Shown: positions 1 through 9,456, numbered from the stretch's first letter. The stretch is DNA of 64,000 nucleotides from Rahnella aquatilis CIP 78.65 = ATCC 33071 (GCF_000241955.1 NC_016835.1:372001-436000); one strand, 5' to 3'. Notes: a model not told the origin generated them from the letters alone. Numbers and translations are program-made.

Positions 1-1305
1 GGCCAGCTTGCATGGGCGTGGGATATGGGCCGGGATCCGCAAAATGCGCCGCTCAAACCGGGTGAAGTGTATACCCGGGGCACGCCAAACGGCTGGGGAA
101 CCTATACCGGTGATCCGAAACTGGGGCTGGTTTATATTCCGCTCGGCAATGCGACGCCGGATTATTACGGTGCCGGACGCCGTCCGTTTGACGAAAAATA
201 TTCGAGTTCGCTCGTCGCGCTGGATATTCACACCGGCGAGGAACGCTGGCACTTCCAGACTGTGCATCATGATGTCTGGGACTTTGACTTGCCGATCGGA
301 CCGACACTGGTGGATTTGCCGTCACCGGAGGGGATAACCGTGCCTGCGCTGGTGCAGACCACCAAAATGGGACAGCTTTTCCTGCTCGACCGGCGTACCG
401 GCAAACCGCTGGCGCAGGTAAACGAAAAACCGGTGAATACCTCTCCCTCTTTGCCGGGCGAACATCTGTCGCCAACGCAGCCGGATTCTGTCGGCATGCC
501 CAGTCTCTCTCCGCCAGATCTGAAAGAAACCGACGCGTGGGGCGCGACACCGATTGATCAGTTGTATTGCCGCATCCAGTTCAAAAGTGCCCGCTATCAG
601 GGGCAGTTCACCCCGCCAGCGGAAGGTAAATCCATTGCTTATCCGGCCTTTGACGGCGTGATGGACTGGTACGGCGCGTCGGTGGATCCGATCCGCCATG
701 TGCTGATTGCCAATACCAGTTACATCCCGTTCACGATGGAACTGAAAAAGTCAGCCGATGCGATCAAAGAAGGGCTGATGCACAAATGGGCCGGATGGGG
801 CAGCAACCAGCCTTATCCAAAACCCAAAGAGTTTTCGGTTGGCCCGCAATATGGCACGCCGTGGGCAGCGATCGTCAAACCGTGGCTGAGTTTTCTGCAG
901 GCACCCTGTAATGCGCCGCCGTGGGGAAAACTGGTTGCGGTTGATCTGACCGCCCGAAAAATCGCCTGGGAAAGACCGGCAGGCACGACCCGGGATATGA
1001 ACATTTTTGGCACGCATACCAACGTGCCATTGCCGACCGGGATTTTTATGATGGGCGGTAACATCATTACCCAAAGTGGCCTGATTTTCACCGGCGCAAC
1101 GGCAGACAACTATTTCCGCGCATTCGACGAAACGACGGGTAACGAACTCTGGCGAGCGCGACTTCCGGCGGGCGGGCAGGCGACGCCGATGACATATACC
1201 GGCGATGATGGCCGCCAGTTTGTGGTGATTGCCGCCGGCGGACACGGCGGGCTGGGCACAACCTCCGGTGATGCGCTGGTGGCGTATGCATTACCGGCCA
1301 GATAG
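1..1305 (+). CDS. Membrane-bound PQQ-dependent dehydrogenase (glucose/quinate type), C-terminal part
   Basis: The reading frame is open from base 1, so this is the last ~434 residues of a gene that begins upstream. The sequence has the eight-bladed quinoprotein propeller character of the Gcd family: TPNGWG, the stretch around TVHHDVWDFD, and the repeated W-motif blade ends. The family oxidises sugars or polyols on the periplasmic face and passes electrons to ubiquinone. The N-terminal membrane domain expected for Gcd is outside the window, so the exact substrate (glucose, quinate or other) cannot be set. The next genes include a second PQQ-type enzyme, suggesting a periplasmic oxidation cluster. 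Confidence 0.88.
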   Translation, partial: GQLAWAWDMGRDPQNAPLKPGEVYTRGTPNGWGTYTGDPKLGLVYIPLGNATPDYYGAGRRPFDEKYSSSLVALDIHTGEERWHFQTVHHDVWDFDLPIGPTLVDLPSPEGITVPALVQTTKMGQLFLLDRRTGKPLAQVNEKPVNTSPSLPGEHLSPTQPDSVGMPSLSPPDLKETDAWGATPIDQLYCRIQFKSARYQGQFTPPAEGKSIAYPAFDGVMDWYGASVDPIRHVLIANTSYIPFTMELKKSADAIKEGLMHKWAGWGSNQPYPKPKEFSVGPQYGTPWAAIVKPWLSFLQAPCNAPPWGKLVAVDLTARKIAWERPAGTTRDMNIFGTHTNVPLPTGIFMMGGNIITQSGLIFTGATADNYFRAFDETTGNELWRARLPAGGQATPMTYTGDDGRQFVVIAAGGHGGLGTTSGDALVAYALPAR

Positions 1306-1410
1306 GGTTGGCACTCAAACGCAGGATATTCAGAACCGTCCGATGATGCCCACAGGCGGCGCAGCATGGTCTATTTTTAAGATCCCTTCTTTTTTAAATA
1401 AGGAGAGTTT

Positions 1411-2316
1411 ATGAACAACAAAACAATCCCGACATCCCTGAATGAACCTCATGTTGATGCGTATCCGACCCCGCCGTTTGAGCATCAGAAACAGCCATTC
1501 CCGGGGCTGGCCAGCAAAATGAACCCGGTACCCGATCACGGCGAGAAAACCTACAAAGGCAGTGCCCGGCTGGAAGGCCGTAAGGCGCTGATTACCGGCG
1601 GTGACTCCGGTATTGGCCGTGCGGTGGCGATTGCCTTCGCCCGTGAAGGTGCACAGGTCGCCATCAATTATCTGCCGGACGAAGAGGCCGATGCCAAAGA
1701 AGTGATCGACCTGCTGTGGGCCGAAGGGCGGAAAGTGATTGCCATTCCGGGGGATATTCGCGACGAGAAATTCTGTCAGCAACTGGTGAAGGAAGCGGAA
1801 GAGAAACTCGGCGGGCTGGATCTGCTCGTCAATAACGCCGGTCGTCAGCAGTTCTGTGATTCGATTAAGGATCTGACCACCGAAGCCTTCGACGCCACGT
1901 TCAAAACTAACGTGTACGCCATGTTCTGGATAACCAAAGCGGCGCTGGAATTCATTCCGCGAGGCGGTGCGATCATTAATACGACTTCTGTTCAGGCGTT
2001 TTCACCGAGTGATAATTTGCTCGATTACTCCTCCACCAAGGCCTCGATCATGGCCTTCACCAAAGGGCTGGCCAAACAGCTGGCGGGGGACGGAATTCGG
2101 GTGAACGGTGTTGCGCCGGGGCCGTACTGGACGCCGTTGCAAATTTCCGGCGGACAGCCTCAGGAAAAAATCGAATCCTTTGGTCAGCAGGCACCGCTGA
2201 AACGTCCGGGACAGCCAGCGGAAATCGCCCCGCTGTACGTGACGCTGGCCTCAAATGAAAACAGTTATGCCTCAGGGCAGGTCTGGTGTTCTGATGGCGG
2301 TACCGGCACGGTCTGA
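1411..2316 (+). CDS. SDR family NAD(P)-dependent oxidoreductase, YghA-like
   Basis: A 301-residue short-chain dehydrogenase. The nucleotide-binding glycine motif TGGDSGIG lies near residue 60, NNAG near 145 and the catalytic Tyr-Lys pair YSSTK near 206. The N-terminal extension rich in Pro (PTPPFEHQKQPFPG) is typical of the YghA/YhdF subgroup, which reduces aldehydes or ketones in the cytoplasm. A good Shine-Dalgarno (AAGGAG) precedes the ATG by 8 bases. It follows the PQQ dehydrogenase by 105 bases and is closed by its own terminator, so it may be a separate transcript. Substrate is not deducible. Confidence 0.9.
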   Translation: MNNKTIPTSLNEPHVDAYPTPPFEHQKQPFPGLASKMNPVPDHGEKTYKGSARLEGRKALITGGDSGIGRAVAIAFAREGAQVAINYLPDEEADAKEVIDLLWAEGRKVIAIPGDIRDEKFCQQLVKEAEEKLGGLDLLVNNAGRQQFCDSIKDLTTEAFDATFKTNVYAMFWITKAALEFIPRGGAIINTTSVQAFSPSDNLLDYSSTKASIMAFTKGLAKQLAGDGIRVNGVAPGPYWTPLQISGGQPQEKIESFGQQAPLKRPGQPAEIAPLYVTLASNENSYASGQVWCSDGGTGTV

Positions 2317-2334
2317 TTACCGGTCGGAAACGCC

Positions 2335-2362
2335 AAAGCCCGTCATATTGACGGGCTTTTTT
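2335..2362 (+). terminator. Rho-independent terminator after the SDR gene
   Basis: An 11-bp perfect stem (AAAGCCCGTCA with TGACGGGCTTT) around a 3-base loop, running into a T tract. It sits 18 bases after the SDR stop codon. Confidence 0.9.
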
Positions 2363-2530
2363 CATGCAGGCAGATATCCGGCGTTTTTTGCCGACATCGG
2401 CACGTCATAAATAATTACGTTGCTAATGAATTCGTCATAACCCGTCATCTTTACTAATCTTTTACAGGTACGCCTGAGGGTTATCGTGTTTTTTTACGCG
2501 GTCAGTCATGGATAAGTTAAGGAGACGAAC

Positions 2531-2956
2531 ATGCAAACGCACCCGATTTCACCGCGCCGGGGTGTCGCAGTGGCGCTGTACGAACTGTTAAATCCCGTTC
2601 CTCTTGGTTTTTTTGTCGCCGCCTGGATCTTCGACATTCTCTATATGAAGACCTTCATCACGATGTGGACCGATGCCGCCAGTTGGCTGATTGTGTTCGG
2701 GCTGATCATTGCCATTATTCCCCGGCTGATCAATCTGGCGCAGGTATGGACCGGGGGAAAAACGCCTGCCGGTTCGCCGGTAAAAACCCATTTCTGGCTG
2801 AATCTGCTGGCGGTGCTGCTGGCTATTTTCAATGCCTTTATTCACAGCCGCGATGCTTATGCTGTCGTACCGATGGGGGTCATGCTTTCCACGCTGGTGG
2901 TGGTGTTGCTGTTGCTGGGGAATGTCCAGCTCGCGTTACGCGCACGCACAGTATAA
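2531..2956 (+). CDS. DUF2231-type membrane protein
   Basis: A 141-residue protein with four hydrophobic segments (about residues 22-40, 52-70, 88-104 and 112-132), consistent with the DUF2231 family of small four-helix inner-membrane proteins of unknown function. ATG follows AAGGAG by 6 bases. It is followed after 12 bases by the PQQ-type lipoprotein gene, so the two are probably co-transcribed. In other bacteria such proteins often sit beside periplasmic dehydrogenases, which suggests an accessory or electron-transfer role; that is inference. Confidence 0.8.
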   Translation: MQTHPISPRRGVAVALYELLNPVPLGFFVAAWIFDILYMKTFITMWTDAASWLIVFGLIIAIIPRLINLAQVWTGGKTPAGSPVKTHFWLNLLAVLLAIFNAFIHSRDAYAVVPMGVMLSTLVVVLLLLGNVQLALRARTV

Positions 2957-2968
2957 GGAGATAACACG

Positions 2969-4273
2969 ATGAAAAATTATCAACGCGCGTTACTCGCACT
3001 GACACTCGCCGCGTTACTGAGCAGTTGTGATGACAGTTCGCAAATCGATCCCAACAAACAAACCGGCGCGGATCCTGAACTGCCGAAAGCGCAAAACTTT
3101 CTGATGCCGCCGATGAAAGTGCCGGAAGGTATACCGTGGAAAACCGGTGAAATGCCGAAAGTGGCGGACGGGCTGAAGATCGAAAAAATCGCTGATGGAC
3201 TTAAGCATCCGCGTCAGGTGTATGTGTTGCCGAATAACGATGTGCTGGTGGCGGAATCTAACGGTCCGGCGAAAAAGCCCATCTTCAGGCCGAAACAGTT
3301 AATTATGGGCCTGGTGCAGAAATCCTCCGGTAAAGGCGGCGAGGGTGGCAACAGCATTACGCTGCTGCGCTATACCGGCGGTAAATGGGAGAAGCATCTA
3401 TTTATTACCGGCGTGAATGCCCCGTTCGGTATTCAGCTGACCGGCAATAGGTTATGGGTTGCCAGCGCAGACAGCCTGATTAAATACCCGTATCAGGAAG
3501 GTGAAACGCAGATCACCGCGCCAGGTGAAGTGGTCACCGAACTGCCGGGCGGCCCGATCAACCATCACTGGACTAAATCCCTGCTGGCGAGCCCGGACGG
3601 CAGTAAGTTGTATGTCGGCGTCGGTTCCAACAGCAACATCACCGAGAACGGTATCGGTGCAGAAGACCGGCGTGCCGCTATTCTGGAAGTGGATGCCGCA
3701 ACCGGTGCCAGCCGGATTTTCGCCAGCGGATTGCGCAATCCGACCGGCCTGCAATGGGAACCGGAAAGCGGCAAACTGTGGGCCGTGGTTAATGAACGTG
3801 ACGAAATCGGCTCTGATCTGGTGCCTGATTACATGACGTCCGTGCAGGAGCATGGTTTCTATGGCTGGCCTTACAGTTATTTCGGGCAGCATGTGGATGA
3901 GCGGGTCAAACCGCCGCGTCCTGACCTGGTCGAAAAAGCCATCAAGCCGGATTACGCCATCAGTTCGCATGTTGCCCCGCTCGGGTTGCTGTTCTATACC
4001 GGCGATAATATGGCGCAATATCGCGGCGGTGCGTTTGTCAGTGAACACGGTAGCTGGAACCGCAAGCCGCTGAACGGTTATCAGGTGATGTGGGTGAAAT
4101 TTGAAAACGGTAAACCGGTCGGGTTGCCGCAGCCGGTGGTGACCGGATTCCTGACTGACGATCAGAAACAGGTTCGCGGTTTGCCGGTCGGACTGGCGAT
4201 GGATAAACAGGGCGGGGTACTCATCGCCGACGATGCCGGTAACAGTATCTGGCGGGTCAGTAAGGCGGAATAA
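2969..4273 (+). CDS. PQQ-dependent sugar dehydrogenase, L-sorbosone dehydrogenase family lipoprotein
   Basis: A 434-residue protein with a lipoprotein signal peptide (lipobox LLSSC, Cys at residue 20), then a six-bladed GSDH-type propeller. Visible landmarks are SGLRNPTGLQWEP, NERDEIG and EHGSWNRK, which recur in soluble quinoprotein glucose and sorbosone dehydrogenases. It should be a periplasmic, membrane-anchored aldose or aldehyde oxidase using PQQ. Strong Shine-Dalgarno (AAGGAG) before ATG. It is 12 bases after the DUF2231 gene, supporting a two-gene operon. Substrate is uncertain. Confidence 0.85.
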   Translation: MKNYQRALLALTLAALLSSCDDSSQIDPNKQTGADPELPKAQNFLMPPMKVPEGIPWKTGEMPKVADGLKIEKIADGLKHPRQVYVLPNNDVLVAESNGPAKKPIFRPKQLIMGLVQKSSGKGGEGGNSITLLRYTGGKWEKHLFITGVNAPFGIQLTGNRLWVASADSLIKYPYQEGETQITAPGEVVTELPGGPINHHWTKSLLASPDGSKLYVGVGSNSNITENGIGAEDRRAAILEVDAATGASRIFASGLRNPTGLQWEPESGKLWAVVNERDEIGSDLVPDYMTSVQEHGFYGWPYSYFGQHVDERVKPPRPDLVEKAIKPDYAISSHVAPLGLLFYTGDNMAQYRGGAFVSEHGSWNRKPLNGYQVMWVKFENGKPVGLPQPVVTGFLTDDQKQVRGLPVGLAMDKQGGVLIADDAGNSIWRVSKAE

Positions 4274-4348
4274 ATACGGAGTATTCTTATTTTTAAATGG
4301 CAACGGATGACAGCTCGCGCAGGCGATAAAGCGGGCTATGATTAATGC

Positions 4349-4431
4349 ATCTGTACCTCGCTACAGATAACCACTGCTTTTATTCTTCGTGTTTGTATGA
4401 TTGCCCGCGCTCTGCATGCGGGCTTTTTTTT
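4349..4431 (+). ncRNA. Candidate Hfq-type small RNA or processed 3' UTR
   Basis: A stand-alone transcript architecture lies between genes. It starts with a 7-bp hairpin (ATCTGTA/TACAGAT, 4349-4368), continues with an unstructured pyrimidine-rich linker, and ends in a GC-rich terminator (GCCCGC/GCGGGC, 4403-4423) with eight T residues. Upstream is a sigma-S-like -10 (CTATGATTAA, 4336-4345). The linker contains CCACTGCTTTT (4371-4381), which resembles from memory the seed region of enterobacterial RybB. It could instead be the long 3' UTR of the preceding lipoprotein gene, 75 bases upstream. Confidence 0.4.
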
Positions 4432-4540
4432 GCCTGAAGAAAATATTTTGTTAGGTAATAATTTAAGAATAAGCAATGAGATTATTCCAATTATGCTATA
4501 TTTGAAGGAATCATTTTCATTTTTGTGCAGAGCCCATCAC

Positions 4541-4762
4541 ATGCCGGATATTACAATTGTTTGCGGGCAATGCGGGTCAGATCGTTTCGTCGCCGCAGTG
4601 AACACGCCCCTGGCAGAAATCGTGCATTCTCTGGTTTGTGCCGAGTGTCAGCACCCGGTGCCCGTGAATGAGGTGGTTATCTTCAGGGAGGGCATGTATA
4701 TCAGCGGCTCCTATGACACTTTCCCCGCCGGGCCTGGCAAATTGTATAATTTCGATATCTGA
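4541..4762 (+). CDS. Small zinc-ribbon-like protein, unknown function
   Basis: A 73-residue ORF with two CxxC pairs (CGQC near residue 9 and CAEC near 32), a spacing compatible with a single zinc ribbon, followed by a short C-terminal tail. The longer reading frame would begin at 4397, but that start lies inside the upstream terminator hairpin, so a start at 4541 or the in-frame ATG at 4493 is preferred. The Shine-Dalgarno is weak in both cases. No family is recognised. It lies alone between the candidate RNA and a convergent RpiR-type regulator. Confidence 0.55.
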   Translation: MPDITIVCGQCGSDRFVAAVNTPLAEIVHSLVCAECQHPVPVNEVVIFREGMYISGSYDTFPAGPGKLYNFDI

Positions 4763-4833
4763 GTAGCCAGCGTGCGTTTTGCTTTACATACACATGCTGA
4801 ACCCGATCAGACCGACAAACAGCGGGTGGTCGG

Positions 4834-5745
4834 TTACGCCACGCCGTCCTGCAATTTTCTGATTTTATTCGCGGATTTCAGCGACTGGTTAAGATCCTGA
4901 ATGCGCTTCATGGTTTTCATCGTCCGCGATGCGGTGGCCGAGGCAACGGATAAAATCAGCATTTCCAGACAGACCAGTACCGTGCCATGGAGCGGCATTC
5001 TGCCATTCTCACCACCGCGTGGAACATTGATGACAATGTCAGCTTGTTTCGCAAAAAAAGAGTCACTGGCGTTGGTCAGCAAAATGAGGGGGATACTCAG
5101 ACGCTTTGCTTCCTGTATTGCCGTTCTGCCCTCACGATGTGCGCTCTTCTGCGCCATCATGATCAGGACATCACCGCGCTGCAGATTGATCAGTTGTTCT
5201 GCCAGTGCAATGCCTGAGCGGTTAAGTGATACCGCCGGAATGCCGATTCGGGTAAAAAGCCTTGTGCTGTAGTCCGCTAAAATGCCTGAAGCATTCAGGC
5301 CAAACACCGCCACCTGGCGTGCATTAATCAGCAGCGCGATAGCTTCAGAAATCGCCTGCCGGTTTGCGGGCTCCGCCAGCGCATCACAGGCACGCTTATG
5401 TCCGTCGAGAACGAAGCTGATACCCGAATTGATATCGCTGGCCAGCTCGCTGACCGTGGTGATCATCTTCTCTTCTGAGTTAACTGCGGTACCAAACCAG
5501 GCTTCCAGCGTTTGTTTCATGTCGCGTAAACCCGCAAAACCGAGCGCCTGAACGGCGCGTACTACAGTGGCATCGGAAACGTCTGTCGCGGCTGCAATAT
5601 CCATTGCGGTGGCTTCCAGCACCGATTCCCGATTGTTCTGGATATAAGACGCTACGGCCTGTAACCCGGGGGAAAGTGTGGACGCCCGTGCACGATAACG
5701 TTCACCGAACACATCAATACGTTTTTTTACCGGAGTGGTTGCCAT
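4834..5745 (-). CDS. MurR/RpiR family transcriptional regulator
   Basis: A 303-residue repressor-type regulator. The N-terminal RpiR helix-turn-helix covers about residues 5-80 (SVLEATAMDIAAATDVSDATVVR). A SIS sugar-phosphate-binding domain covers about 120-260 (VFGLNASGILADY and later QKSAHREG). Members sense phosphorylated sugars or amino sugars and bind inverted repeats. It is transcribed divergently from the TonB receptor gene, separated by 341 bases that hold an inverted repeat (5849-5870). Control of the receptor would be unusual for this family, so the target is unknown. Confidence 0.88.
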   Translation of the reverse strand: MATTPVKKRIDVFGERYRARASTLSPGLQAVASYIQNNRESVLEATAMDIAAATDVSDATVVRAVQALGFAGLRDMKQTLEAWFGTAVNSEEKMITTVSELASDINSGISFVLDGHKRACDALAEPANRQAISEAIALLINARQVAVFGLNASGILADYSTRLFTRIGIPAVSLNRSGIALAEQLINLQRGDVLIMMAQKSAHREGRTAIQEAKRLSIPLILLTNASDSFFAKQADIVINVPRGGENGRMPLHGTVLVCLEMLILSVASATASRTMKTMKRIQDLNQSLKSANKIRKLQDGVA

Positions 5746-5848
5746 GTCATTCTTCCCATCCTTTTCATTTTTGAAGGTTTAACGGTGAACACAGAACATT
5801 CACGCTGTTTTCTCATATTAACAATGTAGTGGTTCGGGGGGGTAAAAA

Positions 5849-5870
5849 TATCCACATTCTGATGTGAATG
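5849..5870. promoter_or_regulatory. Inverted repeat, possible operator
   Basis: CACAT and ATGTG arms flank a 4-base centre, with further outer pairing and one mismatch. It lies in the divergent region between the RpiR-type regulator and the TonB receptor. RpiR proteins usually bind such repeats near their own promoters. The rest of this 341-base gap is AT-rich and shows only the Fur-like site listed separately. Confidence 0.35.
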
Positions 5871-6028
5871 AGCGTGGTTATGCTGATGCTATTCAGTATT
5901 TTTTATATTAATGTTTTAAAAACAAAAAGTTAATTCAATTTCTTCGTGGCGGGTAAATAAGGCATTACGCTTTTTGATGTAGCAAAATTCTGAAACATAT
6001 CATTTACTACTACATGCTTGCATGTTGG

Positions 6029-6047
6029 AATGATTATCAATTGCATT
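6029..6047. promoter_or_regulatory. Fur-box-like site
   Basis: AATGATTATCAATTGCATT resembles the Fur consensus; it agrees at 12 of 16 positions with the common AATGATAATCATTATC form. It ends 39 bases before the preferred receptor start and would place the receptor and binding-protein genes under iron repression. Confidence 0.5.
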
Positions 6048-6086
6048 ATGGGAATAGATGTCATTTTCAACACCGGGTTCACTGAA

Positions 6087-8216
6087 ATGAATAATAACAA
6101 GTTGTTTGATTTTAAAAGAAAAAGCCATCCTGCCATTCTTGCTGCGATTTATGGTGTTGCAATGCTGACACCCGTTTCAGGGCATTCAGCCGGGGAAAAC
6201 GACACGCTCACCATCACCGGCCAGGGGGCTGACGATGGGGGGTATAGCGCAGGCACAAGTTCTGTCGCCAGTAAAATACCCACCCCGCGCCTTAACGAGG
6301 CACAGTCAGTCAGTGTGGTGACCCGGCAACAACTGGACGACTATCAGGCCACAAGTCTTTCTGATGCGATGCGTTTTGTCAGCGGTGTCAGTGAGGGGAA
6401 TACGCTCGCAGGTACGGAGGATGGATTTGTCCGGCGTGGTTTTGGTTCCAATTCTGATGGTTCTATTTATCGTGACGGCGTGCGCAGCAGTCAGGGCCTC
6501 AACTTTGATGCCACCACCGAACGTGTTGAAGTACTGAAAGGTTCTGCCTCCTTACTCTATGGGATCCAAAACCCCGGCGGGGTCATCAACCTGGTCAGTA
6601 AAAAACCGCAATATGACTGGCACACGAAAGTCAGCGGACGTTACGCCAGTGAAGGCGGCGGAGCAGGGACAGTCGATGTCACCGGCCCGCTGGGTAATGG
6701 TTTTGCTTTGCGCATGATTGCGGAAAAACAGGATCAGGATTACTGGCGTAATTTTGGCAGCGATAAACACACATTAATTTCACCGTCGCTGCAATGGTAC
6801 GGCGAAAAAGCCAGCTTCCTGATCAGCTATTCTGATTACCGCTACGATATTCCTTACGATCGCGGCACCGCTTTTATTAACGGTAAGGCGATCGATATCG
6901 GTTATAAAAACCGGCTGGATGACAAGTCAAACCGGGCCTGGGGTCATAATAAAACGCTGAACGCGCATTATGACTGGCAGTTCAGTGATGACTGGAGCAC
7001 CCGGCTGACGGTTGGCTGGAACCAGCGCCGCTACAATAATGACGAGGTCAGGGTGACGGCGGTGAACACCACCACCGGTGCCGTGACGCGCAGGGCGGAT
7101 GCCAACCGCGGTTTTAACCATAAGACCAAATACGTTTCCTGGGATCTGCTGGGTTCGCAGGACATTCTGGGCATGAATCATGATCTTGTGCTGGGTACAG
7201 ACTATGAGATGAACCAGACGTATCGTGCACATCAATACCAGGGAAAAGCCAACAGCAGCTTTAACTATTTTGATCCGCAATATGACATTCTCTCCCCGGT
7301 GGCCAACAGCACGACTGAGAATACGGCTAATGGCAATAACCTGAACCGGATCCACAGCCGGTCGGTTTACGCTAAAGACAGTATTTCACTGACGTCAGAC
7401 TGGATTGCGGTGCTGGGTGGCCGTTATCAGCACTATGAGCAACGTGCGTCAAAAGGCTTTGATCCGGTCGTTCAGACGCTTGATTCAGAAGGGAATAAGT
7501 TTTTACCTCAGGCTGGTCTGATTTATAAAGTCACACCAGATGTCTCTCTGTACAGCAGCGTCAGCAAATCCTTTACGCCGTCCACGGATGTCGATGATGA
7601 CGGCAATGTCGGAAAGCCTGAACAGGGCACCACCTGGGAAGTGGGCAGTAAATGGCAGATGACCCCACGCATGTTTGCCAGCGTGGCGCTGTACCGTATT
7701 GATGAGCGTGACATGTCACTGAGCATTAACGGCGAAACGCGCGCCATTGATAAAGCGCGCTCCAGCGGGGCGGAATTCGAGTTAAATGGTGAGATTCTGC
7801 CTGACTGGGAAGTCAGTGCCAGTTACAGCTATGACAAAGCCGAAATTGTAGATGATGGTGAAAACGCTGCGAATAACGGCAACCGCCTGCAGAATGCACC
7901 GCGTCATTCGGGCGCGCTCTATCTGAGTCATAATCTGGTGATTAACGGCCTGCCGGGAGATTTCCGTATCGGCGGCGGTGCGCGGTATGTGGGCACCCGT
8001 GCGGGAGATCCGGAGAACAGTTTCACGTTGCCTGATTATACGGTGGCTGACAGCTTTGTTGCATGGAACAACCGTCTGTTTGGGGAGAAGACGCAGCTTA
8101 AACTCAACCTGAATAATCTGTTTAACAAACATTATTACACGTCCAGCGGCGGTAACCTGCGCGTACGCGAAGGTGAAACCCGTAATCTTATGGTGCAGGC
8201 AAGTGTTGAATTCTGA
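6087..8216 (+). CDS. TonB-dependent siderophore receptor
   Basis: A 709-residue outer-membrane receptor of the FhuA/FoxA-like class. After a signal region comes a TonB-box-like segment (DTLTITG). The plug domain follows (SVSVVTRQQLDDYQA, then DGVRSSQG and NPGGVINLVSKKP). A 22-strand barrel ends in LMVQASVEF with a terminal Phe. An upstream in-frame start exists at 6018, but it lies before the Fur-like box, so the ATG at 6087 is chosen; the Shine-Dalgarno is weak. A periplasmic binding protein follows 28 bases after the stop. No permease or ATPase gene is linked here, so the pair must share an inner-membrane transporter. Ligand unknown. Confidence 0.92.
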   Translation: MNNNKLFDFKRKSHPAILAAIYGVAMLTPVSGHSAGENDTLTITGQGADDGGYSAGTSSVASKIPTPRLNEAQSVSVVTRQQLDDYQATSLSDAMRFVSGVSEGNTLAGTEDGFVRRGFGSNSDGSIYRDGVRSSQGLNFDATTERVEVLKGSASLLYGIQNPGGVINLVSKKPQYDWHTKVSGRYASEGGGAGTVDVTGPLGNGFALRMIAEKQDQDYWRNFGSDKHTLISPSLQWYGEKASFLISYSDYRYDIPYDRGTAFINGKAIDIGYKNRLDDKSNRAWGHNKTLNAHYDWQFSDDWSTRLTVGWNQRRYNNDEVRVTAVNTTTGAVTRRADANRGFNHKTKYVSWDLLGSQDILGMNHDLVLGTDYEMNQTYRAHQYQGKANSSFNYFDPQYDILSPVANSTTENTANGNNLNRIHSRSVYAKDSISLTSDWIAVLGGRYQHYEQRASKGFDPVVQTLDSEGNKFLPQAGLIYKVTPDVSLYSSVSKSFTPSTDVDDDGNVGKPEQGTTWEVGSKWQMTPRMFASVALYRIDERDMSLSINGETRAIDKARSSGAEFELNGEILPDWEVSASYSYDKAEIVDDGENAANNGNRLQNAPRHSGALYLSHNLVINGLPGDFRIGGGARYVGTRAGDPENSFTLPDYTVADSFVAWNNRLFGEKTQLKLNLNNLFNKHYYTSSGGNLRVREGETRNLMVQASVEF

Positions 8217-8244
8217 TCTGTGGTTCACGCCGGGCGCTCATCCG

Positions 8245-9360
8245 GTGCGTATACGCGCCGTGATGACGATGCTGTTTATGTTGTTGCTGACACTGACGGG
8301 CTTCGGCGTACAGGCCCGCACCGTCACCGACATCGACGGTAATCATGTGGACATTCCCGATAATCCGCAACGTATCGTGCTTGGCGAAAGCCGGATGCTT
8401 TATACCCTGGCTCTTCTTGAAACCGGTGATCCGGTGAAACGGATTGTCGGCTGGCCGCTCGACCTGAAGAAGTATGACAGCCAGACCTGGAACATTTTTG
8501 CTCAGCGTTTTCCGCAGATGCTGGCGATTCCGTCGCTGGGGTTGGGCGGAACAAATGACATGAATCCTGAAAAGGTGCTGGCGCTGAAACCGGATCTGGT
8601 GATCCTGCCCAGCCTTGCGCGCTATGACGATGCCGATTTGCGTCTTAACGCTATGCTCAAGGCTGCGCATATTCCGGTAGTGAAAGTCGATCTTCGTGTG
8701 CATCTGCTGAAAAATACCACGCGCAGTGTGAACATTCTGGGCGAAGTACTTAACCAGACTGCACGGGCTCAGGCCTTTAATCACTTTTATGATGCGCATA
8801 TGCAGGTTATCCATGATCGTCTGGCCGCTTATTCCGGCCACAAACCGACGGTGCTGCTTCAGTTACATCTTGGACGTCGCAATGAATGTTGTGTGACCGC
8901 CGTGAAAGGCAGTCTGGGTGAACTGCTGAATTTTGCCGGAGGGGATAATATCGCCAGCAAAACGGTTCAGGGCGTCTTTGGCCGGCTTAATGAAGAAACG
9001 GTTATCATGGCGCAACCAGAAGTGTATTTCGCCACGGGTGCGGGTTCTGCTGAGGATCAGAATGATTTGAAACTGGGACCCGCCATTACACTGGAAATGG
9101 CACAACACAGTTTGCAGGAACTGACAGCCAGGCAGAATGGTTTGCGTGAACTGAAAGCCCTGCATAACGGCCGCACCGGGATGATATGGCAAAATTTTTA
9201 CCTCAGCCCGTGGCATGTTGCTGCGACCGAGTTTATGGCCAAAACCCTTTATCCTGACGTGTTTGCGGATATTGAACCCGAGCAGACATTGAAACAGATC
9301 TTTCACGACTACCTGCCAATCCCCTATAGCGGCACCTATTTTGCCCACGGCAGTCCGTGA
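8245..9360 (+). CDS. Periplasmic iron-siderophore/cobalamin-type substrate-binding protein
   Basis: About 371 residues with a signal peptide (hydrophobic stretch MLFMLLLTLTGFGVQA) and a TroA-like type III binding fold. Landmarks are NPQRIVLG, ALKPDLVILPS and the C-terminal half starting near SLGELLNFAGGDN. These proteins deliver siderophores or corrinoids to an ABC importer. GTG at 8245 is chosen because it supplies the basic n-region (VRIR); ATG at 8263 is the alternative, and an upstream GTG at 8173 would overlap the receptor. It is co-oriented with the receptor gene and probably in the same Fur-controlled transcript. Confidence 0.82.
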   Translation: MRIRAVMTMLFMLLLTLTGFGVQARTVTDIDGNHVDIPDNPQRIVLGESRMLYTLALLETGDPVKRIVGWPLDLKKYDSQTWNIFAQRFPQMLAIPSLGLGGTNDMNPEKVLALKPDLVILPSLARYDDADLRLNAMLKAAHIPVVKVDLRVHLLKNTTRSVNILGEVLNQTARAQAFNHFYDAHMQVIHDRLAAYSGHKPTVLLQLHLGRRNECCVTAVKGSLGELLNFAGGDNIASKTVQGVFGRLNEETVIMAQPEVYFATGAGSAEDQNDLKLGPAITLEMAQHSLQELTARQNGLRELKALHNGRTGMIWQNFYLSPWHVAATEFMAKTLYPDVFADIEPEQTLKQIFHDYLPIPYSGTYFAHGSP

Positions 9361-9456
9361 AGGGGATGTTTTACCGGATGCATATTTCATCATGAGGGCT
9401 TTTTTACTGCGTAAAGTGACCTGCGCTGTCCGGTTTTTTGCCGCGATAAAATCTGT

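Noticed and set aside
3452..4303. A 283-codon minus-strand ORF opposite the PQQ lipoprotein gene.
   Set aside because: Antisense shadow of a strongly supported gene with no family features.
6018..6086. Longer N-terminus for the TonB receptor, starting at 6018.
   Set aside because: It would place the Fur-like box inside the coding region and spoils the signal peptide.
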